Shown piece by piece: positions 34,001-44,570 of a stretch of 64,000 nucleotides of DNA. Source of the stretch: Clonostachys chloroleuca (lineage: Eukaryota > Ascomycota > Sordariomycetes > Hypocreales > Bionectriaceae); NCBI GenBank assembly GCA_037952775.1, contig JBANAY010000003.1, positions 25,296,001-25,360,000 on the forward strand, in the 5' to 3' direction. Numbering within the stretch: position 1 is the stretch's first letter; every line of letters starts with the position of its first letter. The notes under the pieces were generated by a model, which made no database searches, was not told where the DNA came from, and saw nothing but the letters and a program-made list of their open reading frames with translations. The position numbers and the translations under genes are program-made.

Positions 34001-35234
34001 TCATTAAGCCTTGCACAGCCCAAGGTTTCCCTTAGTATGACTCCGAGGCGTCGTCGCTGCTCAACATTTATTATTGCCAGGCGTCTCGCCGTGCTCAGGG
34101 CTATGGCGACGGCGGCTTCAATGGAGCCCAGATCCCAGGCTTCAGCGTCAGAGCCCACGCATGCGTGTGCGTTGTCATCATCATCCCAGACACTCATTCT
34201 CCTGAGGCGGCAAGGAAACAGGCGGGCGGGAGCGAATGAGGGCCGTGCAGCCTTTCTTTCGGACGGTCGTGTATGAAATCACTCAGAAGGGGGCTGTGCA
34301 AAAAATTCTCCACCACCCTGGCTGTAACTCATTACCGCAACGACCAGTCCTGGAGCAATCGTGATTGGGTCGACGGGAGGGGAGTGTTTTGGAACACAGA
34401 TGCTGGCATTTGGGTTTGCGAACGGACAAAGAGAAAGCTTCTATCCCGTAGCACACGCTTCTTTGCTGACACGATGTTAGTTCTTCTGCCGGCAATTAAG
34501 CTTTTGGCATCTAGATTGAGATCTCCAGGAACCGCTGACCGTACCTGCTGCCAGCGACAAGTACCCAGAGGTAGCGCTGGGAAAGCCGCCCAGGGGAGCC
34601 AGGGGAGGACACGGAGATCGCCTGGGCGTCCGCTGGACTTGGCTAGAGGCCTCCCCTCCGAATGAATGCTGAATGCTGGCTAGACGCCGTGTTGGCCAAT
34701 GGCCTACCCCTGCTGCACTAAGCATATTCAGTGGACCCAGCCAAGGGGCGTTAGTTGGCTCTCAGCGAGCAAAGGGCAGGTACTTTGAGGTACCTGATCC
34801 TACCAGGGGCTACCACAGTCTTTTGCTGTGCCGCGACTTGCTCCTTCAACCTCCTCTTTGCCATCTCCATTCTCCCTCGAGAAGACAAGCTTCTGTCTCC
34901 TCCATAACATCTCTGCCCGATGGCTAGACCATGAACCTACGCTATCAATCGAGCTCCACTGTCTGGTGACCTGCCTCCTTTGATCCCAACCTACTTTGTT
35001 ACCTACTATTGCCACTCCTTTCACACCTCTTCTCCGTTCTCAACAAGCTCAGCCACATCACGAGTGTGAGGAACAGACTGCTGCGGCCCAGGCTGCCTCC
35101 GGATGTGGGTATAATATTTCAGTCCTCCCACCTTCCGACACTCTCCTGGCACCTTTCTGGAGCGCAGAATATCTTCAGACTCTAGTTTTTCGGGCGTTAC
35201 CACACGCTACAACGCCGTCACAACGCCATACACC
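31012..35234. other. Large intergenic region upstream of the Ca2+-ATPase
   Basis: 4.2 kb. 31744-34700 is GC-richer and has many frames of 60-226 codons on both strands that overlap each other, with no family signature, unusual residue composition and no consistent splice pattern; I take them as chance. The last ~250 bp before 35235 is pyrimidine-rich and reads as the promoter and leader of the ATPase gene. A non-coding transcript cannot be excluded. Confidence 0.45.
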
Positions 35235-38200
35235 ATGGCGACTCCCAGTCACAACCACAGCGACAGCCTGTCGCCAGCTGCCGCAACATCTCGAGAAAGG
35301 GCACATAGCAATGCCGAGACTATCAGATCAGGCGTATCAGGCGTCTCCAGCCATCAGAACAGCAGCCTGTCGCCATCATCAGCCACGCTCCAGGTCGGCG
35401 GCCCTGGTAGAGAGCGAGCTTACAGCAACGCCGAGACGGTCGCAACCGGCATCTCTGGCGTTTCCGATCCCTTCTTAACACCTGCCGCTACGAGCGTAAT
35501 ATCGAGTTTAATCGAAGAACCCGAGATCGCATTACGACCAGACCCCGGAACCGAAGGCGATTTCCACGTTGAGAACAACCCATTCGGCTTCGCGCCAGGC
35601 CATTTCAACAAACTCCTCAACCCCAAGTCCCTGTCGGCCTACAAGGCCCTCGGCGGCGTGAAGGGGATCGCTTATGGGCTGCAAACCGACCTCCACGCCG
35701 GCCTCTCAATCGACGAGACCAACGCCCCCTACAAGACCACCTTCGACCAGGCTGTCGCAGCCGGCTCCTCCCAGCAAAGCGAAAAGCCCGTTCCTCAACA
35801 ATCGACAGCCAGCACATCCTCTGAGAGCTTCGCCGACCGAATTCGAGTGTTCAAGCGCAATGTCCTCCCCGCGAAGAAACCTACATCGCTCTTGAAGCTG
35901 ATGTGGAATGCATACAACGACGCCGTCCTGATTCTCTTGACTGTCGCTGCGGCCATCTCCTTGGCATTGGGTCTATATGAAACCTTTGGCGTCGAACATG
36001 AGCCTGGTGCACCCATGCCTCTCGATTGGGTCGAAGGTGTGGCGATTTGCGTTGCCATTATAATTGTCACAGTTGTTGGAGGTCTGAATGATTGGCAAAA
36101 GGAGCGAGCTTTTGTGAAGCTCAATGCCAAGAAGGAAGACCGAGAGATCAAGGTTCTTCGTTCTGGAAGGTCCTACATGATCAATGTTCATGACATCTTG
36201 GTTGGAGATGTATTGCACCTTGAACCTGGAGACCTTATCCCCGTCGACGGTATCTTCATTGATGGACATGATTTGAAGTGCGACGAGTCCTCAGCTACCG
36301 GTGAATCTGATGCAATCAAGAAGACAGGCGGCGAGCAAGTCATGAAGGCGCTCGAGGCTGGCCACAGCAAGGCTGACTTAGACCCCTTCATCATCTCGGG
36401 CGCTAAGGTCCTCGAGGGTATGGGTACATTTGTCGCAACTTCTGTCGGTGTCAACAGCTCTTTCGGCAAGATCATGATGTCTGTTCGAACCGAAATGGAA
36501 GCCACTCCTCTGCAGAAGAAGCTGGAACGCCTGGCCATGGGTATCGCTAAGTTTGGTAGCGCCGCTGCCGGCCTGCTGTTCTTCGTTTTGCTCTTCCGCT
36601 TCATTGGTAACCTGCCCAACGACGATCGTCTACCCACACAGAAGGCGTCCGCTTTCATGGACATTCTTATTGTCGCCATCACTATTATTGTCGTTGCCGT
36701 CCCCGAGGGCTTGCCCCTCGCCGTCACTCTCGCACTCGCCTTTGCTACTACAAGAATGCTTCGGGAGAATAACCTCGTGAGAGTTCTTCGAGCCTGCGAA
36801 ACCATGGGAAATGCTACTACCATCTGCTCCGACAAGACCGGCACCTTGACAACTAACAAAATGACTGTTGTGGCTGGTACATTCGGCTCTGCTAGCTTTA
36901 CCAAGGCTGATTCCGAGAAGCCCGCTGACATGACCATTGCTGAATGGGCGGAGAGCCTTCCCGAGGACACCAAGAAGGCCATTGTTCAATCCGTTGCTAT
37001 CAACTCGACTGCTTTTGAAGGCGAGGAGAATGGTCAGGCTACCTTCATCGGATCCAAGACTGAGACTGCTCTCCTCCAACTCGCTCATGATCATCTGGGT
37101 CTTGGTTCCCTCTCTGAGGCTCGCAATAACGAAGAAGTTGTCCAGATGTTCCCATTCGACTCCAAGAAGAAGTGCATGGGTGCCGCCATCAAGCTGCGTG
37201 GCTCTGGAACCTACCGTCTCCTCATCAAGGGCGCATCCGAGATTCTTCTCAGCCACTGTACATCCAAGGGTGATATCAACACTCTTGAGGAGACTCCCTT
37301 CCCACGTGAAGAGCGAAAGCGCATTCGGGGCATCATTGATGGCTACGCCAGCCAATCCCTCCGCACCATCGGCCTCGTCTACAAGGACTTCCCCTCATGG
37401 CCCCCAGCTCACGCTGAAGTGGAAGACGGTCACGCCGACTTTGCCTCACTGCTTAAGGGTCTCACTTTCTTTGGTCTCGTCGGTATTCAGGATCCAGTCC
37501 GTCCAGGTGTTCCCGAGGCTGTAGCCAAGGCCAGACATGCTGGTGTCAAGACTCGCATGGTTACTGGTGACAACATCATCACCGCTCGCGCGATCGCCAC
37601 TGAGTGTGGTATTTACTCCGAGGGTGGTATTGTCATGGAAGGCCCCGAGTTCAGGAAGCTCAGCGACGAAGAGTTCAAGAAAGTTCTCCCTAATCTGCAA
37701 GTCCTCGCTCGCTCATCTCCTGAGGATAAGCGAATTCTTGTGACTAAGTTGAAGGAGCTCGGTGAGACTGTTGCTGTCACTGGCGATGGTACCAATGATG
37801 CTCCTGCTCTCAAGGCTGCTGATGTCGGTTTCTCAATGGGTATCTCTGGTACTGAGGTCGCCAAGGAGGCTTCTGCAATCGTCCTCATGGATGACAACTT
37901 CACCTCCATCATTACTGCTCTCAAGTGGGGTCGCGCCGTCAATGACGCTGTCCAGAAGTTCCTGCAATTCCAGATCACGGTCAACATCACTGCTGTCCTC
38001 CTCGCTTTCATCACTGCTGTCTACCACCCTGAAATGAAGCCCGTCCTCAAGGCTGTTCAGCTCTTGTGGGTTAACCTCATCATGGACACCTTTGCTGCCT
38101 TGGCACTTGCGACAGACCCTCCAACTGAGAAGATTCTCGACCGACCCCCTCAGGGCAAGAAAGCTCCCCTCATTACCACCAACATGTGGAAGATGATTAT

Positions 38201-38921
38201 CGGACAGTCAATCTTCCAGATGGTTGTGACCCTTGTGCTGTACTTTGCTGGCCATGAAATTCTTGGATATGATCGCTCTAGCGAGGCGGATCAGACCGAC
38301 TTGGACACAATCATCTTCAACACTTTCGTTTGGATGCAGATTTTCAACGAATTCAACAACCGACGTCTTGACAACAAGTATAACATTTTCGAAGGTGTTC
38401 ACAGGAACATTTTCTTCATTATGATTAACATTCTCATGGTCGGACTGCAGGTATGCATCATCTTTGTTGGATCTCGTGCTTTCCAGATCTCCGAAGATGG
38501 TCTTGATGCAGCCCAGTGGGGCGTGTCTGTTATCGTCGCTCTCTTTTGTTTGCCTTGGGCTATTGCTGTCCGCCTCTTCCCCGACGAATGGTTTGCCAAG
38601 ATCGCTCGAGTCGTTGGAACACCCTTTGTTATTGTTTACAACGCTCTGGGCAAGGCTTGGCGAAGCACTTTTGGCCGACTCTTTGCTCGTCTCAAGAAGT
38701 CAAAGAAGACCGACGAGGAGACTGCCGAGTCCACTGAGCCTACCGTTGTCCCCGAGGTGAGGGAGCCCGAGCCCGAGTCCGAGAAGAAGGGCCCTCAAAC
38801 GGCACAGCAGAATGTCCCCGCGATTCCTGCCATAATTGCTCCTGAGCCTGAATCTGAGAGTGACAATAGCCCAAACCAAGGGCCTGAGATTACTATTTCT
38901 TCAGAGAAGCGACCAGCCTGA
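35235..38921 (+). CDS. PMC1: P2B-type Ca2+-transporting ATPase (PMC1/NCA family)
   Basis: 1228 residues, one uninterrupted exon. Layout of a P-type pump: N-terminal Ser-rich leader; a PFGF segment near residue 120; first TM pair at about 230-290; actuator loop with DESSATGESD; PEGLPLAVTLALAF in TM4 (about residue 490), the calcium-binding site; phosphorylation motif SDKTGTLT with Asp533; nucleotide site KGAS (about 664); hinge GDGTNDAPALKAADVG (about 850); C-terminal TMs with LLWVNLIMDTFAALALATDPP, a P2B hallmark. The tail is Lys- then Glu/Pro-rich without an obvious calmodulin helix. Relatives (yeast Pmc1, Neurospora NCA-2/NCA-3) pump Ca2+ into the vacuole or out of the cell and are induced through calcineurin; I saw no certain response element upstream. 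Confidence 0.95.
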   Translation: MATPSHNHSDSLSPAAATSRERAHSNAETIRSGVSGVSSHQNSSLSPSSATLQVGGPGRERAYSNAETVATGISGVSDPFLTPAATSVISSLIEEPEIALRPDPGTEGDFHVENNPFGFAPGHFNKLLNPKSLSAYKALGGVKGIAYGLQTDLHAGLSIDETNAPYKTTFDQAVAAGSSQQSEKPVPQQSTASTSSESFADRIRVFKRNVLPAKKPTSLLKLMWNAYNDAVLILLTVAAAISLALGLYETFGVEHEPGAPMPLDWVEGVAICVAIIIVTVVGGLNDWQKERAFVKLNAKKEDREIKVLRSGRSYMINVHDILVGDVLHLEPGDLIPVDGIFIDGHDLKCDESSATGESDAIKKTGGEQVMKALEAGHSKADLDPFIISGAKVLEGMGTFVATSVGVNSSFGKIMMSVRTEMEATPLQKKLERLAMGIAKFGSAAAGLLFFVLLFRFIGNLPNDDRLPTQKASAFMDILIVAITIIVVAVPEGLPLAVTLALAFATTRMLRENNLVRVLRACETMGNATTICSDKTGTLTTNKMTVVAGTFGSASFTKADSEKPADMTIAEWAESLPEDTKKAIVQSVAINSTAFEGEENGQATFIGSKTETALLQLAHDHLGLGSLSEARNNEEVVQMFPFDSKKKCMGAAIKLRGSGTYRLLIKGASEILLSHCTSKGDINTLEETPFPREERKRIRGIIDGYASQSLRTIGLVYKDFPSWPPAHAEVEDGHADFASLLKGLTFFGLVGIQDPVRPGVPEAVAKARHAGVKTRMVTGDNIITARAIATECGIYSEGGIVMEGPEFRKLSDEEFKKVLPNLQVLARSSPEDKRILVTKLKELGETVAVTGDGTNDAPALKAADVGFSMGISGTEVAKEASAIVLMDDNFTSIITALKWGRAVNDAVQKFLQFQITVNITAVLLAFITAVYHPEMKPVLKAVQLLWVNLIMDTFAALALATDPPTEKILDRPPQGKKAPLITTNMWKMIIGQSIFQMVVTLVLYFAGHEILGYDRSSEADQTDLDTIIFNTFVWMQIFNEFNNRRLDNKYNIFEGVHRNIFFIMINILMVGLQVCIIFVGSRAFQISEDGLDAAQWGVSVIVALFCLPWAIAVRLFPDEWFAKIARVVGTPFVIVYNALGKAWRSTFGRLFARLKKSKKTDEETAESTEPTVVPEVREPEPESEKKGPQTAQQNVPAIPAIIAPEPESESDNSPNQGPEITISSEKRPA

Positions 38922-40092
38922 TCTCACTGTATATCATACATACATCATATAAGGCGGCTTTTTTCAAGCGATGGATCTTAATCTTAATGAGGGCTTATAT
39001 AGAACGGAGACATTATTGAGATACATAGTAGGATCTGCTTTAGTATTTTCCTTTTAGTCACAGTGAGCGAAGGCGTTTGGGAAATGATTTTTATTTTAGA
39101 TATCCTTAAATGACAAAAGCAATGAGTCAACAATTGGAGAAGGACACTATGTATAGGACACTATGTATCACTAGAACTTAACTGTCTGGAAAGGAGATAC
39201 TGGGTAGATAGAGAGAATTACAGTTTATTTGTCAAATCCCGATAAGTCCCCTTAATAGTTGGCGTAGTGTACATCCCCGCCTAGGAAACTGTCGAGCAAG
39301 GCTTTTTTTTGGCTGCCCAAGTTTGGTAATGCAAGTCGTATGTTAGTATATTGTGTTAGGTAAATTGATATATACGGAGGCTTCTTAACCCGCTAACGTA
39401 CAGATTTATATTTGTTCTTCCCGAATCCATATGGTTATTAATTGCATCACTTGAGAAATACAAGGGCTTCATTCAGATGTCTCCGTGTTGTAGCGATAGT
39501 GCCGATGTAGAACGAAGGGGGTTTCCAGGCCCTGACTTGTTTTCGACTCACTCCTGTCTCGTCACTGATTCATACAGCATCACCTTGACAAAACGCCAAG
39601 CAAAAAGTGAACATAGACAATTGGGAATTGAATCATTGTAAAGTAAACTTTTTTTTTTTTAAACCGTAACAGCCCGCCTGCGTTGTTTGCGGTTCATTGT
39701 CTTTGAACCAATCCATCTCGTTCTTTGTATACGCAAACAAGGATAGAATTTAGAAATTCTAGGAGACAAAGGCTCTGTATTTGGCAATTACCCATACATC
39801 AGAAATTAGACACATCTTAAGATAAACATATTTTCTGCTTTCAAACGACCATCTTGTCTTTATTCTTGTGTTCTTTGTGGGAAACGGCGTCTCGAGTCCA
39901 TCATTAGATGTGCATGTGTGATGCAAGGACAAAAGAAAGGTCCCCGAACTGCGAACGTGATGCGATGATAATTTCGCGATATAAGTACTTTCAAACGTTT
40001 CAAGTGCTCCCTTATAAACAAGATCTCTGTTTCTGTACGACGGAATTATTACATTCACACGATTTGAGCAGTAAAGGTCGACATCTTGAACC
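38922..40092. other. Intergenic region
   Basis: 3' flank of the ATPase gene and upstream region of the next gene. It contains a T12 tract (39649-39660). No gene seen. Confidence 0.5.
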
Positions 40093-42353
40093 ATGTGTTT
40101 CGAATTAGTAACACACAGAACGGACTGCGAGACCCGTCGCATATCAACTCTATCGGTTAAACAGCCGGAGTTCGCCTTTGACATATACCACCCGTTTGAA
40201 TGGCCGCCGAACTGCGACCACTATACCGAAGGGAGGATAGGGGATGTCTGTCTTAGCCATGGCAACTGCTGCGAGCTGAGTTATCGGGAAGTATGTGTCT
40301 ATTGGGTTGGTCATGGAGAAGGGATCATCAAATGTCGAGGGTTCAATAGGCGGCTTCACATCGTTGTCCCCGGCAACGGCAGCAACGATGAGGTTGACAC
40401 CCAATTTAGGGATCCTGTCGATGACGCTGTTCGGCTGACTGAGGCGGAGGAGGAGCGTCTGTACCAGGCGCAGGTAGCATACATCGATGTGGGAGTGAGG
40501 GTGAGGACGGTCCTGGAGGACAGCGGAAGCGCGTGGATCACGAACGTGAACCCGCCGTATGACTGGAGGACGATCATCAACACAGGGGCGAATGGGCGTC
40601 TGCTTCTGCACTTTGATGCAGCGGAGAGAGGGTGGAAGAGGGTGTGCCCCACGCTGAAGAAAGAAGAGAATCCGCTGCAGTCTGAGGCTATGAAAGACAT
40701 GCAGAGCCAGTATCCATACTGGTACAAGGTCTTCAAAGTGCCTCGGTCGGGTAATGAGGGTCCCCCGAATGTTGGACCAGATGGATCTAGCATCGGTCAA
40801 ACTGCCTCTGCGCGATCGTACGGGCAATTTGCCTCTGCGCAGTGGTACGGCCAGCCCGCTCCTGCGCAATCGTCGGCATCAGGTGCCGGAGGGGACGGAG
40901 TGGCTGCTGCTGTTATGGTTGGGGGGCTAATCAACCCTCCTGGGGGGATCAGAATGGCCCGGTGGCCAAGCCAGTTGATGAATCCCTTTTGTTGAGGTTT
41001 TTATTTGAGTCTTCCGAAGAATACGTCCCGTATTCTCCATCAGAGGGACCAACCCGAATATTCAGTCAAAGTCCAGGGGAAGGGAACGACGCCGTACTTG
41101 AAGGGGATGATGATCAGGGACCACCAGTCGCTCCTCCGGCTTTGAACGGCTTAGCCCCGGCAGCTATACTTGGAAATGGGCTTACAGGTGAACATGCTCA
41201 AGTGCCCTTCGGGGAAGTGTATGGGCAAGTGTATGGAGAGGCCCAGGCGGCAGTCCAGGCACTAGCGAATCCTCAGTGGTCTGTTGAGCAGTTGAGTGCC
41301 ATGAGAGATGCGATCGTTCAGCAGCCCGCAGAGACTGCCCCGGGTGTGAGAGTAGAGAACGACTTGGTTGGTATTCCGGTCACAGGAATGGTGTGGCTTC
41401 CAGCCCAGGGATTGTTGAACCGATCGTTAGGTGACGAGTATTATGCCGAGTTTTACCTTGACAACGTTGATGGTCACGGACACCATAGAGAGGAAGATGG
41501 GATATTACGACTGCCGGCACGCATACTAGGGCGTCTGCTGAGCAATGTACCAAGAGACATCTCACAGGCAATCCTTCCACAGGCAAACCTCCCTCAGGTC
41601 CACCTCCCTCAGGTTCGCCCCCTACAGGCGAACCCCCAACAGGCGAACATCCGACCAGAGGACATCCCATGGCAATCCGTTGAAGATGAAAATGGAGACG
41701 GGCCGCCAATGTCACCCTTGACAGACCCTGATGTCACTGGGGATAGTGGTGAGGGATCTCGACCCCTCGAGTCGGGAGAGAGCCAGCGCGGTGGCGAGGG
41801 GGAGAGTAGCACGAATACAAACACCACCCGAAGGCCAAGTGGTGAGGGGGATAGTAGTACAAATACAAACACCACTCGAAGGTCAGGTGGGAATCAGGGA
41901 ATTGACGAACGACCGCCCCCAATCCCCTCACCAAATTATTGGCCGTCGCCGTTACCAGAGCCAGGAAACGAGGCAAACGGGAGTCGGCACTCTGGCTCCC
42001 TCCCACCCGCAAACCCTTCAATTCTTCGCGAGGAGGGAAATTCGGAAGAAGGGACCACCGGAGACTTGTCGGACATGTCGACCGGCGCCTTGCAGCGGCT
42101 GGAAAAATCTCTAGACGCGGCCGGGAGCAGTGTGCCGCGCAAGACTCGGAAAAGAGCAGCGGAGGAGGAGGAGGAGGAGGAGGAGGTGGAAGAGGAACCG
42201 GCCCCTCCACGGCCGACGGGAAGGCAGCCGGTGAAGAGGCGGCGCGTTGAGACAGTCGTCGAGGAGCCCGTCGAGGAGCCCGTCGAGGAGCCCGTCGATG
42301 GAGGTCGGTATAAATTTCGACAAAGGCGGAAGGTGAACTACAAGTACAAGTAG
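40093..42353 (+). CDS. Unrecognised protein with low-complexity, nuclear-type C-terminus; frame broken near 40,920
   Basis: I recognise no family. The first frame (40093-40995) has a Cys-containing N-terminal half (MCFELVTHRTDCETRRI ... CLSHGNCCEL) and then Ser/Ala/Gln-rich sequence. The second frame (from 40842, ending 42353) continues coding in a frame that needs one extra base; G6 runs at 40921-40926 and 40942-40947 are the likely sites. The second part has Leu-Pro-Gln/Ala repeats, a duplicated 45-bp unit (SSTNTNTTRR), a Glu9 run, a triple VEEP repeat, a nuclear-localisation-like KRRRVE and a basic end FRQRRKVNYKYK. No signal peptide or TM. The composition suggests a disordered nuclear protein (inference only). 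The true start could lie elsewhere. Confidence 0.5.
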
Positions 42354-43187
42354 ATGGGGCGTAGTTCTTTACATCGTTGTGCTTGTGATTTTGTGATTTT
42401 GTGTATTTGTTTTCTTGGAGCTCATGGGACTTAGACTTGCGAGTATTTTGGCGTTACGGACTGTTTTATACACCATTGGAAGGATATGTTTACTATCGAA
42501 TTGAATATGTCTGCATTGAATTCATATACGTATGCTTGGTAGATTGATAGAGAAAAGCGGCAATTATGAATATTTTCGTCGTCTGCTCTGCTTCAACATC
42601 AGTAAACAGGCGGTCGACTGTGTTTTCAGTGAAGAAGAAAGCCTTGAAAGACCCTAGTAATAGTGTGAGTGACGTATTCACTGCAATCTGCCACACAAAG
42701 AAGCAGGTGGGAGGGAGTGTTCGTGAGGCATGAGTGCATTTGGACGAGTGTTTTGTCCTTGGAGCGTTGAGCCGCCGCCGGGGCTGGAAGGGCATGTAGA
42801 CGCAAAAGAGCTGTTCATTCCCCTTGATCGACTGTGCTCCAGATTTTGAAGACAATGAAACCATGTCGATATCTCTAGAGATTACATTTGATCAATCGTG
42901 GATGTGTGCGGGCCGTTGCAATTATGATGATCGGAAATTGCACGTCAGACTCAATCGCGGAATAAACAGTCCATCATGGTAATTATCATTCAATAGCATC
43001 AATCTTATGACGATACGTAATTAACAACATTAAAACAAGCCAAGAGATTTCCGGAGGTGCAAAATAACAGGTACAAAACCTGATTGAAGCACGTCTAGTA
43101 CATCTCGTTTTCTCGTCGAGGGGGAATAAGCAACTCAAAATATCCAAATTATTCAGCAAACACACACACATCACGAGCCAGAGCCAC
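42354..43187. other. Intergenic region between convergent genes
   Basis: 3' flanks of the low-complexity gene (+) and the P450 gene (-). AT-rich, no gene seen. Confidence 0.5.
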
Positions 43188-44570
43188 CTAGAAGACCCTC
43201 GACTTGACCCTGACCTGGTACCCAATGGGCCGCACATTGAACCAGCCATCCATCCCGGCCTTCTCGACGTCGTAGTGGGGGTCGACCTGCTCAAAGTCAA
43301 CCTCCCTGAGGAGCTGCGCCGTCGTCTGCACGAGCCACTGCCAGGCGTAGTGCTTGCCGATGCACTCCCTCTTGCCGTTGCCGAACCACCGGGTCGCAGC
43401 CTTGGGGAGCTTGGCGAACGAGTCGCCCATCATGCGCTCCGGCTTAAATGTGAGGGGATCCTCGAACAGGGCCGGGTCGCGGTTCACGCCCGAGAGGACG
43501 AGGATTAGGGCCTGGTTGTGCGCGACCTCGTACTTGCCGCCGCCGAGAAGGATGGGCTTCTTGTCGTCGCTGGGGATGGGCTCGATGTTGAACCCGGGGG
43601 CGGGGTTGCCGAGGCGGAGACCCTCGCGGACGACGCCTTCGACGTACTTGAGCTGCTCGAGGTGCTCGAACCTGAAGTCGCCGTCGCCGACGACCGAGTC
43701 GATCTCCTGGCGGGCGGCGTCGATGACGGAGGGGTTCTTGAGGAGGTAGTAGACGATGCTGGTGATGGTGCAGGGGGCGGTGCTGCTCCCGATGGGCATG
43801 GTGACGATCTCGTCGATGACCTGGGAGTCGGTGAGGGGCTTGCCCGTCTCGGGGTCCTTGTGGCTCATCATGGCGGCCAGGAGGTCCTCGCGGTCGGTGG
43901 GGTTCTTCTTCCGCTCCTCCACCACGTCGGCGGCGAACTTGCGCATGGTGGCGATGGACTTCTTGAACTTGCTTCCGTGGAGGAGCCAGTTCACGATTCC
44001 AGGCCGAGTGGGACGCTGGACGGCCTCGGAGGTCGAGTCCTCCATGGCTTGTAGCATCGGGTGGGCAGGGCCCTTGAGGCAGTTGAGGCGGGTGCCGTAG
44101 AGGGTGTAGGCGGTGGCTTCAAGATTGAGCCGGTTCAGCTGCTCGACGAGGGTGATGGTATTGTTGGATCCGAGGTCCTTCCACTGCTGCACGAGCTCGG
44201 CGGTGATGTCCCGCATCTCGTAAAAGTGGTCAGGCATGGCCTGGGGCGAGAGCTTGGGGGCAATGATGCGGTGCGCAATGCCCCAGCTCTCCTCGTGGTG
44301 GAACGCCGTGAAGAGGGAGTCGTGCACGGCATCACGGATCTGGATGATGGGGCCACTGACGAGCTTTCTGAATCGCTTCTCATCGCAGATCTCCTCGGCC
44401 AGATTGGCACCAGCGACGAAGACAATGGTGCGGCCGAGGATCTTGACCTGGAAGATCTCTCCATGTGCCTCTGCGAGCTTCTTGAGGGAGGCCCAAGTGT
44501 TGCTCGCCTTGATGTCAAAGAGGTTCCCCACAATGGGGAGAGGCTTTGGCTGAGGGATTGGCGTGGACAT
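43188..44570 (-). CDS. Stand-alone cytochrome P450 resembling the CYP505/CYP102 haem domain
   Basis: 460 residues from the ATG at 44570 (MSTPIPQPKPLPIVGNLFDI). That opening is the soluble P450foxy/CYP505 type, without a TM anchor. The frame extends upstream to 44753, but that extension does not look like P450 and I reject it. K-helix ExxR in REGLRL, PERM region, and haem-binding loop FGNGKRECIG with Cys403. The reductase half of CYP505 fusion enzymes is absent: the protein stops after VRVKSRVF. The I-helix reads MPIGSSTAPCTITS where CYP505 has AGHETTS, so the usual acid before Thr is Ser. This suggests altered oxygen activation, or a family such as CYP540, which I recall as CYP505-related stand-alone enzymes. 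No intron. Confidence 0.85.
   Translation of the reverse strand: MSTPIPQPKPLPIVGNLFDIKASNTWASLKKLAEAHGEIFQVKILGRTIVFVAGANLAEEICDEKRFRKLVSGPIIQIRDAVHDSLFTAFHHEESWGIAHRIIAPKLSPQAMPDHFYEMRDITAELVQQWKDLGSNNTITLVEQLNRLNLEATAYTLYGTRLNCLKGPAHPMLQAMEDSTSEAVQRPTRPGIVNWLLHGSKFKKSIATMRKFAADVVEERKKNPTDREDLLAAMMSHKDPETGKPLTDSQVIDEIVTMPIGSSTAPCTITSIVYYLLKNPSVIDAARQEIDSVVGDGDFRFEHLEQLKYVEGVVREGLRLGNPAPGFNIEPIPSDDKKPILLGGGKYEVAHNQALILVLSGVNRDPALFEDPLTFKPERMMGDSFAKLPKAATRWFGNGKRECIGKHYAWQWLVQTTAQLLREVDFEQVDPHYDVEKAGMDGWFNVRPIGYQVRVKSRVF

Noticed and set aside
36188..37355. Antisense frames of 241 and 264 codons
   Set aside because: Shadows of the intact Ca2+-ATPase gene on the other strand.
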